From the NCBI GenBank assembly GCA_001600875.1, contig BCLD01000016.1:379067-443066 (forward strand): a DNA stretch of 64,000 nucleotides, in the 5' to 3' direction. The translations under genes were made by a program, and so were the position numbers. This DNA comes from Solicoccozyma terricola (taxonomy: Eukaryota > Basidiomycota > Tremellomycetes > Filobasidiales > Piskurozymaceae). The notes under the pieces were generated by a model. That model saw only the letters and a program-made list of their open reading frames with translations. It was not told where the DNA came from and did not search any database. This document shows positions 12,528 through 23,900 of this stretch, in pieces (positions within the stretch are counted from its first letter, which is position 1; every line of letters starts with the position of its first letter).

Positions 12528-12929
12528 CGGACTTGGACCAGTAGACGGCGGTGGAGGAGGACGAGCGGGAAACCCGGCTCCTGGACCGGTGCTTGGACGA
12601 GAAGACGGGATGGGTGTGGTGGTGTTTGGTTCAGGGGTTGAGGTAGTGGGAGCTGGATATAGGTTGTTGAGTGCTGGGTACGAGGTTGATGGAGGAGGAG
12701 GGGGTAGGGAGGAGGCCTTTGTTACGGTGGGGAAAAAATAACGATAGACGATGCATCGTGATAATGCGGATGGAGAGGAAGTGTCATTGAGGTATTGGCG
12801 TATATAGGTGATGGGAGGTGATGGGACGGGAAGGTAGATAGATTGGTGCAAGCCAGCGAAAAACGTGTGTCAGTAAGGTTGGAGATGGGTGTTGGAAGAT
12901 CGAAGGAAGACAGAAGTGCGATGTAGTGA

Positions 12930-13200
12930 GCTATACTCTCCTCTATACTTCTCCCCGCGAGTATAGCTCGCTCACTATACCCTCTCAAAGTAGTGCTCAC
13001 TGCATTCGCGAAGAGAGTATAGCTCACTGCGTGCGCGGAAGACAATAAATAGTTTTCGCTCTCCGCAAAGACATGAGTGCTCGCTTCGCTCGCGAGGAGA
13101 GACAAGAGAGTAGTGCTCGCCCACGCTCGCAGAGAAGCGAGATTCTTCGCTCCGCTCCAAGGAGATCGATCGTGCTCGCTACACTCGCAGAAGACGCCCT
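12930..13200. repeat. Degenerate repeats built on (AGTA)TAGCTCACT and GCTCGC palindromes
   Basis: Short elements recur about every 20-40 bp: GAGTATAGCTC, AGTAGTGCTC, GAGTATAGCTCACTGC, GAGTGCTCGC, AGTAGTGCTCGCC, CGTGCTCGCTACACTCGC. Several contain inverted GCTCGC...GCGAG pairs such as GCTCGCTTCGCTCGCGAG, able to form small hairpins. This looks like a decayed tandem or MITE-like repeat; origin unknown. Confidence 0.55.
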
Positions 13201-13569
13201 CCGACGCCAGCACGCGTACTGACCGCCGCCCTCTCCTCCCTCCCCATCGACTCACCATCTGATCTACTTGCTTCCTCGTGGTCGTCTCCGTCTCTGGAGC
13301 TTTGATAATAGTACGGCGCTTCAGCTTGGCTCGAGTGGGATGTGATGTGCTGTTGCTGGGTAGCTGGTGATTGCTGGTTGTGAAGATGACAGGGGATGGC
13401 GGCGTGGAGGGAGGGGGAGAGGAGGAGGTGGTGGGGGGGGGGCGAGGGAGGGAGTGGGGCGTGATAATAATGTATTATATAATCATCATTAAATTCAAAT
13501 AATTAATAATTAAATATTCATAATTATTATTCTCAAATTTCTCTCATCACCACTACGGATCGCTCCATC

Positions 13570-13570
<1 letters not shown>

Positions 13571-13660
<90 letters not shown>
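13571..13660. repeat. 90-nt poly-C homopolymer
   Basis: An uninterrupted run of C ends 18 bases before the ATG of the next ORF. Its length is exceptional for a compact fungal genome, and several other poly-G/C runs occur in the window, one joined to Ns. An assembly or sequencing artefact standing in for unresolved promoter sequence is at least as likely as a real tract. Confidence 0.8.
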
Positions 13661-13663
<3 letters not shown>

Positions 13664-13678
13664 TCATCCCTCATCATC

Positions 13679-14170
13679 ATGGACAGACCACTCCCACCTC
13701 CCATCCACCTGCGACAGATATCCTCGCCAGTCCCACTCTCACATCTTTCAGCATACCACCTCCTCTCAGCGACCACTCCCTCACCCACCATCCCCTCTAC
13801 CCAACGAACCCAACTCACTCGTCTCATCGACGCACTCGGTGTAGAAACGGGACAGATAGATCGGGCTTCTCACTTGAAATCAATCAAAGAAAGAGAAAGG
13901 GAAAGAAGGAGGATAGAGAATGAGGAACGGATAAAGAGGAAATTGGAAAGGAGAGCGAGGAGAGTAGTTGATGAACAGAAGGAATTGGAGAGAGCAGAAA
14001 GGGAAAGAATGGAATTGGAGGATCAAGTGGAGGATGATGGAAGTGATGATTCAGTGGAGGAAGATGAGCTCAAGGTCAAGGTGGTTGGAGGTGGTGGGAA
14101 GCATGAGGTTGAAGGGAGTAGCGATGAGGAGGGAGCGGGGTTGGAGGATACGAAGATGGACGAATGTTAA
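13679..14170 (+). CDS. Hypothetical charged coiled-coil protein, 163 aa
   Basis: Single open frame with an ATG directly after the poly-C tract. The first 65 residues are proline/serine-rich and fairly hydrophobic; residues about 65-115 are a strongly predicted charged helix of Lys/Arg/Glu (ESs such as KERERERRRIENEERIK); the rest is acidic (DGSDDSVEEDE, GSSDEEGAG). No family was recognised. The biased composition can keep a frame open by chance, but the ATG-stop length, the start PPPIHLRQ and the helix pattern look like a real small nuclear-type protein. Because the sequence just upstream is unresolved, an extra 5' exon cannot be excluded. Confidence 0.5.
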   Translation: MDRPLPPPIHLRQISSPVPLSHLSAYHLLSATTPSPTIPSTQRTQLTRLIDALGVETGQIDRASHLKSIKERERERRRIENEERIKRKLERRARRVVDEQKELERAERERMELEDQVEDDGSDDSVEEDELKVKVVGGGGKHEVEGSSDEEGAGLEDTKMDEC

Positions 14171-14248
14171 ATAGAAGAAAGAAACGATGAAGTGGTTTGA
14201 TCAATACGACAAAATACGACATACGACAACGAACACGCAAAGACAAAT

Positions 14249-14569
14249 ATGAATACCTGTGCTCCGGATCAATATCAACCAGTGGTTTCCTCTCTCAAGG
14301 TGTGGAGATGGATTCACTCGGTCTTTGATTGGGGAAATAGTCGACCAGACTCGGTCAAGGTGTTTCGGTCGACAACCCAATCAACCCAATCTCTGCCTCA
14401 TCGTATCGAGTTGGTGGTAGATCACCCGAGTTTGAACACTTTGGAAAAGGAACTCTTCACGCTTCACATGGACTCTTCAGCTGTGCGCGCCGCCCACGCA
14501 TTAGACCTCAAGACACCTCAAGAATTCAGCCAACACCTAGCGCAGTACATCAGACGTTTCTTAAAATGA
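14249..14569 (+). CDS. Short unrecognised ORF, 106 aa
   Basis: An ATG-initiated frame that starts 78 bp after the preceding stop on the same strand. The composition is ordinary (not low complexity), with segments such as VWRWIHSVFDW and ALDLKTPQEFSQHLAQYI that could form helices. No family was recognised. It may be an independent small gene, a downstream exon of the gene before it, or a chance frame in a 3' UTR. Confidence 0.3.
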   Translation: MNTCAPDQYQPVVSSLKVWRWIHSVFDWGNSRPDSVKVFRSTTQSTQSLPHRIELVVDHPSLNTLEKELFTLHMDSSAVRAAHALDLKTPQEFSQHLAQYIRRFLK

Positions 14570-14746
14570 TTTGCCCCGTGTTCCTGGATATGTATTATAA
14601 TTTTGTTACAAAGTTACAAACACCTAGAAGAAAAAAACATTTAAATCATGACAGCGAGCGACATTGTAGAGCATGCATTTTTTTTCAAATTCGGACTTTC
14701 GAGTCTCCTAAATTCGAGGTTCTTCTTCTTTCGTTCCTTTCTTCCC

Positions 14747-14838
14747 CTTTCTTTCCTTTCTTTCCTTTCTTTCCTTTCTTTCCTTTCTTTCCTTTCTTTC
14801 CTTTCTTTCCTTTCTTTCCTTTCTTTCCTTTCTTTCCT
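14747..14838. repeat. 9-bp minisatellite TTTCTTTCC, about 10 copies
   Basis: A near-perfect tandem array of a 9-base pyrimidine unit between the 14.2-kb ORF and the 3' end of the ERMP1-type gene. It keeps several frames open on both strands (Phe-Phe-Pro or Lys-Gly-Lys repeats), which are shadows rather than genes. Confidence 0.9.
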
Positions 14839-14937
14839 CCTTCTTCTCTTTTTTTGGGAGGGGGTGGTTGTGGGTCCATCGAAGTCCCGGAAACAATACC
14901 AAGTGGATCCCACACACACACACATCACTTTCTAAGC

Positions 14938-17900
14938 TTACAGGCATAAAGCCCCAGCAACTACACCAATCATCAGTACTTCCAACGAATCATCCCACTC
15001 TTTGATGAACCATTCGTTCATGTCGATGAACATCGACGTGGAAGGGAGATCTGAACCTAATCGTTCGGAAGTCGATGGGAATAATTGATGGCGGTCTGGA
15101 TGAGATCTTCAGATCAGCGACCAGCGACATTCGATGGTTACGCCCGGGGGGGGGGGGGGGAGAAGAAATCAAAGACGTACCGATTCCAGCCCAATTGAAG
15201 GCTATAGATTCGTTTGTATCCATTTTCAACTGGATGTTGACTGTGAATTCTTCACGTCCTGGAGGTGCTGCAGCTTTGATGTAATGTCGATTACTGCCAG
15301 CTGGCGGAGGTGCATCGAACGACCAGGTGATGACCTCGCCTGAAAATGCGATGACTGGATAGACGAGGCCGGTCTGGAGGGTTACAACACAAAAAGCAAC
15401 GCGGCCCCACCTCGTAAGAGCTGCAATACAGCAAGAAATGATCTTTGGAGAATGCTCACATGTTCCACCTTAAATCCAAGTGATCGAGTACCGGTAGCGC
15501 TGTCCCAATCCTGACTCTCCAGTTTGATCTTCAACTCCGGCAACTTGAAACCAGGATTCAGCTCAGACACTCCTAGCTCGAACATCTCCGTCTCAAGGAA
15601 CGCGCTGATCGGATACAGAACGTCCCAGTCCGAGTTCTCCGCTGAGCGAGGGTTCGGAGTGATAGGGTGATGAGGGAGTCCGTAGCGGTCGTGTAGGCGC
15701 TGAAGGATGTCTTGGAAGCCTGGTCCTCGATCCATCTGGGCGATGTGGAGGTGGTTATCACCAGATGTGACCTTTGAGATCATGAGCGTCAGTTGCTATT
15801 CTGCCACATGCCGAAAGAAAGAAAAACTCACGTTGTGGATATATTGCACACCCAATCTCTTCGGATGTTCGGCATCATAAGCGTTTCGGGAGGCGAACAA
15901 TGCCATCATCGTACCGGACAGCACAAAGAGCGCCAGAAGGATGCGGCGTTGCGTTATCCTGCTGAATCGGTGGAAGAACGGCACGGCAGTCGGCGCGAAT
16001 AGGAATATGAGCATGGAGCTGAGGACAGCGATGATTATCTCCGTAGGCGCTTCCTGGAAAGCCGTTGTGGACGGACGGACGTTAGCTAGCAGCCACTCCC
16101 AACTCCAATTCTTCGAGCGGCTCTCACTCTCCCCATTCTGATATGCACGGCAGGAATATCAGATTTTGTTGGGTTGCATAAGGGCACGGTCATTCTCACC
16201 TCCCGGTCAAAGGCACAAAGATGTCCATAATCTGGTGAGAAACATGAGGCACGCCACTTCAGCTTCCAACATTGGGATCTACAATATATCACACTCACGC
16301 TTGTTACTGCCTCTACACCCAGTATCACGTTGGCAGCTCCTAACAGCAAGTACGCAAAGGGGAAATCCACGTTTGTTTGGGGTCTTCCCTTGATCAGGCC
16401 CATTATTTCGCTGCCATAGATGCCCAACAGACCCGTCACGGAGAGCCCAGCGAAGAGATACGCCGATCTGATCTGGAAGAACTGCATGATGGCCATGATG
16501 ATGACGTACATCCCGACTTGACCGTACAAAGCTGCATGTTCGAGGACACGTCGGCTGTCCGTTGATACGAATGAGGACACAGCGTATTGCCACATCAAGG
16601 AGCCTGAGGAGGGATATCATATGTTAGAAACCTCCTGATATCATTAAGATGGACTCGCTTACTCAGAAGAGCAGGCGGACCAAACAACGCTAGAGCACTG
16701 TGCTCGTGGCAGAACCTATTGAACAAATATTTAGTGTGCGTTCCTGCGCATCATCTTGACTTCACTCACCACGACTGTCCTCGTCCCAGCAAGTCGTACA
16801 TGATGAACGCCACCGCTACCGCTCCCACCACGCTTGCAATCAGGCTTCCAAAGGTTGCTCCTAGAGCCAATCCATAAATGTGAGCTTTATCCAGTCTTGC
16901 TCTCCCGACGACAGCAGCGATCCAGGCGAAGGCAAAGATTGCGTAGACCTTGTTGGCCGACTTCATCGAGAAGCGGATGAAAGTGAGGTCAAACATCCCT
17001 GCGTATGCCATATCGGGCTCAGACCATTCGTGTGTGAACAGCAAGGGAGTGTCAGGTCCAAGCAGGTGATCGAGAATGCCGATGATGTTTTCAGCAAAGT
17101 GCTGATATCCCGGGAACATGGAGCCTGTCAGCGACGTTGTCAGAATATCTACCATGACCAGCGCACCTGTGCAGATCCAGCCTGAATATTCTCAAGAAGG
17201 TCTTTTCGAGTGTGATAGTAATAGCTATGGCCAACGGTTGCCATCTGCAGAGTTTGTTAGTGTCAGTAACTTGAACGTAAACTTCGTCGCTTGCACCCAC
17301 GTCTAATCCCGAAACCCCTAGATATTTCTCGAATTGTACAAAATCAGTGCTTTACGAGCAGATGTCAGCGGTTGATTTTGTACTTTCTCGAGAGACATCC
17401 CAAGGCCACTCACTCCGACATCAAAACACCCGATGCAAACACGTCCGCTGCGATGACCGTGCCATGCGGCCATGGAGCATGAGCATATGCTTCAATCATC
17501 TCTTTGGAGGTTGCTTGGAAGAGCAGTGCACCCCCTGTGTTTCCAGCGGCTGTGTGTGAGATGGTCGTTATCAGTGATTTTTGTATGGGACATCAAATTA
17601 TAAGGGGAGCCTTTCACCTTCGAGGTTGATCACAGCTCGAACACTGTATTCGCAGCGTCATCGTATCAGCTTGAGGGACGTTCCTCATCAAATAAGAACA
17701 CACCTTTCCCTCGTCTCATGCTGTGTTGAATACATATGCGACGCATCCTGGAGGGTCTCTACCCAACATTCACATCGACATCAGTTCCTTCTCGTGAATT
17801 ACACCACGTATTCGTCGTCACTTACCTTCCGCCCCGTTAAAGAGGAAAATTGCAGACGCAAAAATGGGTCGACCTCGATCGATGATTACCCTGGCGGCAT

Positions 17901-18662
17901 CAAGCATGACCCCGACGCCTATCGCATCGCTGTGTATGCAGATTGCTCATTCAGTGCTTGTTGCAACCACTGCAGATCCGACAGTCAGAGGAGAAACTTA
18001 CTCCGCTGATCCTTTACTAGGTAAGGCGCTATCGATATGAGCATTCAACAGTACTGCATCTTGCTTGACTTGAGAGGCGGTGGCAGGTTTGCTAGTGGGA
18101 GAGAGGCGAAGAATGACATTTTGAATTCCTTGATAGGATTTTAAAACTGGATGTTCCATAATATCGAATCTTTTGGATCCCCCTTGTCAATCAATCCACC
18201 ACTCATTTTTATATCTAGATGAACGCTCTTGCAACTCACTGATGCACTCCATCGCCATTTTGTATCCACATGTCACATTTGATGATACCGCCTGCATCAC
18301 ATCTCTCCTTCAACTTTACAACTTCATCGATAACGTAGTCCTCTCCCTTGACCGCTTCCTCCGTACCGACTATACGGAATCCAATTTCTTCCAGAGCTGC
18401 GATGTGATTGAGGATATTACTCTCCGACACGATTGGCGTGCCATCCGGAGCATTCCTGTGTCCATCGTCAGCTTGGAGCTCCCTGCATTGTGACATCCAG
18501 TACCACATATTACACGTACAACACATTCACAGGAGTGGGCAAACGGTAGTGTAACTTTGCGCAGAGGTACGGCAATACGGTGTATACCGGGATGAGCCAC
18601 AGAAGACATCGGAAAAAGGTGAGTGAAGTGGTCTTCGTGCGAGGCAGTGTTGTTGACGCCAT
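14938..18662 (-). CDS. ER/vacuolar M28 membrane metalloprotease (ERMP1/Pff1 family)
   Basis: Family members are multi-pass membrane proteins with a lumenal M28 zinc aminopeptidase-like domain. The start is at 18662, giving a short N-terminus and signal-anchor (FFRCLLWLIPVYTVLPYL). A domain with SESNILNHIAALEEIGFRI and YVIDEVVKL precedes the peptidase. Visible M28 residues are LLNAHIDS (near 18035), SADDAIGVGVMLDAAR (near 17900) and FNGAEE; then LEAAGNTGGALLFQ and AYAHAPWPHGT. About eight membrane helices follow (for example ALFVLSGTMMALF and FAYLLLGAANVILG), then a C-terminal lumenal part ending MIGVVAGALCL before TAA at 14938-14940. The zinc ligands H, D and E appear intact. The gene is split by many short introns; a 15-nt G run (15146-15160) lies in one of them. 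Confidence 0.85.
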
Positions 18663-18857
18663 GGCTGGGACGGTCTGCAATCACAGTAAGGGGGAGTGTG
18701 ACTTGTGTAGCAGGAGCGATGGATACGATGATGCGTGACTGATAATTTGGGAAGTAAAGTGGGAAGGGATGGCGTCGACCCATCTGATCTTGTGCACTGA
18801 ACTGACGGTCACGTGCAATGACTACAAATGACGAAAGTGGCAGTGACAGCTTCACGT

Positions 18858-20773
18858 TCACCACACCCTCCTCTGAAATCCCAGTCCTCGCTGCTCAAAG
18901 TAGTCCACTACTCCACCATGTGAGCCTAGACTGTTGAAGTATACCCTCTCGCTGCGGGAAAAGGTAGATTCAAGCATATAGGAGATGTGACGTTGGCTGA
19001 GGGCGTATACTGTTGTTAGCTTCGAGGTGGAAGGTGGCGGCAATGCCGGTCGATGTGCTCACAATAACGGGTAGATGAAGGCGTAGTCCATAGACAAGTC
19101 GACAAAGTTCTGTTGTTGCAGCACCACACAGTCAATTGTGGATCACGGAACCGTCAGGAAGATGTCTCACCTCTACAGCATGTTGGGGAGTTGATTTGAA
19201 TCCGGAGAATAAAGCCTGTAGAGTGGGCGAGACATCACTTATGTGTCAGCGTTCCACTTCTGCCATCGAATTTCAGGTATTGATGCTCACAGGACTGAAA
19301 AGGAAAACAAGGGGGGCAGCGGTTAGCAAACGAAATACTAAAGATCGGTCAACGGCGGCAGCTCACTTTGCCAACAAACCTCTAGCACCCATCACACCCC
19401 TAACCCCAGTTCCTCTCATCTCTTCTGCACCCTCCAAATCCCATACATCCCCATTACCCACACACGGAACCTCTCCTTTTGCGGCGGCAACAGCGAATGA
19501 TATGCTGGAGAGCGAAACAGGGTGTGAGGACGGCTGGTGCCGCGTTCGGCCGTGGATCGTAAGGTAGGATGCACCGGCATGAATAGCTATAACGAAGGGG
19601 AAGGGGGTGAGCACATGGTGGGGTATCGGAGAATGAATCCAGGCCCGCCTCACCTGTCTGCACCAATCTCTCGGTCAAACTGACATCGTCACAACTTCCC
19701 ATCAGCTACCAATCTCGCATCGTGATCGTCGGCGCTTCAACTCACGCCAGATCGCTGTCGACCCTGATTTTAACACTGATGCCATAATCCCATCCCATTC
19801 TATCTTTTACCGCTCTGACCATATCTGCAACGAGTTCCGGTTTTCTAAGAAGAGCAGACCCGATTCCCTCAGAATATGCCCACGGCTGAGGACATCCCTG
19901 GATCACCATGTAAACGATCGTCTTTAGTAAAGGTATGCCCAGAATAAAAGCTAAAGTTTCTCACGCAGTTCAGGTCGATACCATCCACCAACCTCTCGCC
20001 TGCAGCTTCCCCAGTACCTTCTTCATCCTGTTCAGGAATCGCGCTGATCAATTCGACGGCGTCAGCTAGACTTTTGCCATCTGGGGATGCAAATTGCGCG
20101 ATCAGAAGACCGCGAGTGAGGATACAGTCCTTCGTCGGCGGGGTTGGATAGCATGGGACACGGTTGTAGAGGGATTTGTAGGTTTTGGATTCGGTGTCAT
20201 GCTCTTCTGTAGAGACGGAGTCGTCCTGCCGACGATTTGAAGCATCGATATCTGAAGAAACCCGGGAATCCATCCTTGATTCATCGGCAGCTTCACTCCT
20301 CCTCCTACCCCTCCTCTCCTTCATCCAGAACAATCCTCTCTCGCTCTTGGATGTACTAAAGTCCGAAATCCTAGCGGCTTGAGACCGGGAGAATTCTTGT
20401 GCTAGGATCATGGGAGTGTGAGTTATCTGATCAAGAGGAAACAATCGAAGGATGTGAACGTCGTCCAGCAGTATGGCGTCCAGGAGATGGGGGCCAAACG
20501 TACATGGGTATCGTACATTGATACGAGGTGACGGAATGGCACTGTCGATTACGAGACGTCAGTCCTCCAACGATTTTTTGCATCTCAAGAGAGAGATATT
20601 ACCCACGCTTCGAGCACCTAACCAGAGGCGCTGCAATTCCATACAATTCCACAAGACTAGTTCAGAACATGTAAGCTCGCATGTGCGCACGACCCGCACT
20701 ACCCACCTAAGACATTGACCTCCTCCCTGGTATCTAGCATTTCCCTTGGAGTAAGAATCGCGGGCACAGGCAT
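18858..20773 (-). CDS. DUS4: tRNA-dihydrouridine synthase DUS4
   Basis: An FMN enzyme that reduces uridine to dihydrouridine in the tRNA D-loop (positions 20a/20b in the family). The start at 20773 (MPVPAILTPREMLD) splices to APLVRCSKLPFRHLVSMYDTH and THTPMILAQEFSRSQAAR. Later segments are QFASPDGKSLADAVELI, VDGIDLNCGCPQPWAYSEG, GSALLRKPELVADMVRAV, SVKIRVDSDL and the FMN-phosphate segments LTIHGRTRHQ and VPCVGNGDVW. The stop is at 18858-18860. The GCPQ catalytic cysteine region and the HGRTR motif are both present. Unusually, about 70 charged residues (GRRRSEAADESRMDSR through SKTYKSLYNR) are inserted between the N-terminal strand and the ILTRGLLIAQF strand. Confidence 0.88.
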
Positions 20774-20971
20774 CTCCCATGACTTCCCGTCCTCGTGACT
20801 AGCGGTATGGTGGTGCATAGGCGACATGGCACCAGACTGACAGATGATGATGAAGCCGGGGTCATGATCTGGTCGGGTGTTGACTTTTCAGTCATATATG
20901 TTCGACACGTGACGTTCTCATTGGTGAGTAACCCCCGACAACACAACATGCTAAGGGATACAGTATACGTC

Positions 20972-23900
20972 CTAAATCGCAATGATCTTCTTCTTTCGCG
21001 GTTTCGCTCCTGCTACCTCTACCTGCCGAGTCTCGCCCTCTCCTATGCCTAACGATGCGCCCGTCATCTCGTCCACGTCGGTGGCCACCATGGAAGATGC
21101 TCGCGAGACCGGTGTTCTTGATCCCCTGCCTCCCCGACCACGTCCACGTCCTTGTTCTGAACCGGTCGATCCGGGGCGCTGCGGCATTTTGCGTGACCGC
21201 TTGACTTGCGGGACTTCTGCAAAGTCCGCTTCCATGTTCTCAACCGTATCACTCTTCCTCTTGGTAACCCTTGCTCGCTTAGGTTGTTCACCATCCGCAC
21301 CATCCGACTTGCTCTTCCTCGTGTTTGGTTTCTTCACTCCCTTTCCCTCCTCATCTAATTCATCAATCTTGACCAGATCTTTCGTATCATTGAGATCAGC
21401 CAACATCTCTCCAAATCCAATCGGAACGTCCTCGCCCCTAGCCCTCGCCTCTGCTTCTCGGTAAGCTTTGATAACACTCTGTAATCTCTTGCTCGGATGA
21501 CTCGTCCTCACTCGCGGGATGTATGCGTTCGCTCCGAGGGACATGTCGAAGAAGGGATCGAGACGAGTCTGTTTGTTTATTCCGCCGACTTGGCCACGGC
21601 GGGCAATGCGTTGAATGATGGGGGTCAGCTCATCATCTGCCTTGGAGATCGACCAGGCCAGTTCTGATTGCAGGAAACTAAAAGAAAGGGAAGACTTAGT
21701 ATCTACAATGGCGGAAGTTACGAGCGATCAACTAACGTCCTGAGACCTGTGAGATCTGGAAAGCCCCACTGAAATGGCTCGTCTGATTCGTCAACTGTCG
21801 GTTTGTTGTAAGCCTCGCGCTGAGGAAACGGAGCAACAAGGTCAGATGAAGGCTACATCACGTTCGGACATGTACTCACCACCAATGGATTTGGCCAACC
21901 TGCTTCAAGGAAAATGACATCCGAATATTTCTTCTTCTACGGCAGTCAAAGACTCGGTCAGGAACACGTCGTTGATTGCAAGCTATCTCCATTTACTCAC
22001 AAAACTTTTCATCCACTTTGTTTCATGCGCCGGGTTGTCCCGCCCTTGTTGCACATCCAGCCACCACTTTTTGAAGTCGCCAAGGCCGTCCGATCCAGGA
22101 AAGTTCGCCATCAGTTCCATTGCAACAATCGGCCCGACGTGCGGGAGTCCGATCGTGTAATCGCTGCCAAGCAGATAGGCAATGGTGATGAGACGCTCTC
22201 TCGTTAAACTAAGTTCGCGGTTGAGGTCGCTCGACAGGAAGCACTCTACGTATTTCGCATCGTTGAAGAGGTTCTTGAAGCATTGCGAGCCCCCGAAGAG
22301 GAACACATCGTTATCGTCAGTGATGACACCATCGACCAAGTTGAGCTCCGCAAGCTTTGCACATTGTGCTTCAGCCTCCATTGGAGCGGTAATGTATGGG
22401 ATTCCAAACAGGCGGAGAAGTAGCTGGATTTGGGCGACCATTTGCTGCGTAATATCCTCGCTATCCCTCATCGCCACCTTGTTCTGCATGTTCAGTGTCC
22501 GAATCTCGTTGTCAATCTCTTGCCTTACTTGCTCGAGATTTCTACCTTTGATCTGTGCAATAAATCGTGCATAGTCATCGCCTTCAGCGTTAATATCGAT
22601 ACCGCCCTCGTCTTCTTCCAAGTCCTCTGGGGGCGGCGGAAATTCTCCTGCCGTCCGAGGCCGTGGACTAGGCGATTTCGACCAGCTAAAAGATCGCGAA
22701 TCATCCATATCTTCATCTTGGTCTGAAAGATTGTCACCGTACGGGGATCTTGTAAGCTGATGTCGGAAAGCCCGTGGAGACCCGTTCTCGTAGGCAACGT
22801 CGCCATCACCAGATTCAACTTCGAGGGAAGTGGAGGGTTGAGCGATTGCCTGCGTACCGGGGGTAGTCAGCGGTGCCTGTTCAGCTTCTAGGCCGGAAAG
22901 TATTTCTGGAGTGGCAGAACGAGCGCGGGTGCGGTCGAGAGATGGTGATCGACGTTGCTCCACCGTGGTTGGGGTTTCCATTTCTGGAGTAGGCATGGTG
23001 ATTTGTCCGTGCTCAAGTGGAGCGTTCACAAATGACATCGTATCCCGTAAGGCAGCAGCTGTCGGCACGGCCTTTGTCGTGGCTACTGGTCCCATATTTG
23101 CAGTCGAAATTCTCTCCATCGATGCCGATCCGTGAGAATAGGCCGTTGGCTTCACTCGAAGGGGTATATTTACCGTAGAAGGTTCATGCGTTCCCATACT
23201 TGAAGGCGCCATCAGAGGAGGTGGAGACTTTGCATCTCGAGCCGATATGGGAACCAGATCTGCTATGGACTCCACTTCTCCTTCTAGTTGTCGTATACCG
23301 TCAATCGTTGAAACTGCAGACAAGCCGTTGAAGCGAAGTCCGTCTTGCTTCGGGACAGGATGATGGTTCGGATTCCTTAAAAGTGTATCTTCCACTTGGT
23401 TCGTGCTAATGAAATCCAAAGGTACGATGTTCTCAGCAGGCTTAACAGGTGTGCTAGCAATTTTGCCCATTGGCTCCACAATATCTTCAGCCACTTGTTC
23501 GAAAGATGCAATGTATGTGGCCTCCGGCGTGATCGAGGTAGAGTGCGGAACGACCACCTCCTCCATCGACTCGTCAGATTCCTGGCCGTCTTCAGTCGGT
23601 GTGGCGGTGATCGTTCCAGAAGCAGTAGAATGGTGAGCAGCATCGAAATCTAGCCGCGCATCATGGCGGCTGGCCGCCAAGGCTCTCTGTATCGCTTCAT
23701 CCTCTTCATCACTGTCCTCCGCAAGCTCTTGGTGAAGTGACCCACCAGGCTGACCGATAGACGGATACTCCTGTAGTGAAGCTGCAATGGCGGCGTCCAG
23801 TTGCAACTGCTCTTCCACATCAGCAGGTCGGTATGCGGTTGCAGCGACCTCCTCATCCTCCTGCTCCGCAAACAAAGGGCGAGACCCAGCTGGTGTTTTC

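Larger units (their letters stand above)
12852..13678. other. Intergenic region between RER1 and the 13.7-kb ORF, repeat-rich
   Basis: A divergent promoter interval made of low-complexity blocks: GCTCGC/CGCTCGC palindromic repeats (about 12930-13200), a G-rich segment (about 13395-13455), a strongly AT-rich segment (about 13460-13545) and a 90-nt poly-C run. A long minus-strand open frame here follows the repeats and has no recognisable protein. Confidence 0.6.

Noticed and set aside
12722..13258. Minus-strand ORF of 178 codons
   Set aside because: It lies over the GCTCGC repeat block, has no family resemblance, and overlaps the possible RER1 N-terminal extension in another frame.
14641..14949. 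Several ORFs with Phe-Phe-Pro or Lys-Gly-Lys repeats
   Set aside because: They arise from the 9-bp TTTCTTTCC minisatellite, which leaves many frames open.
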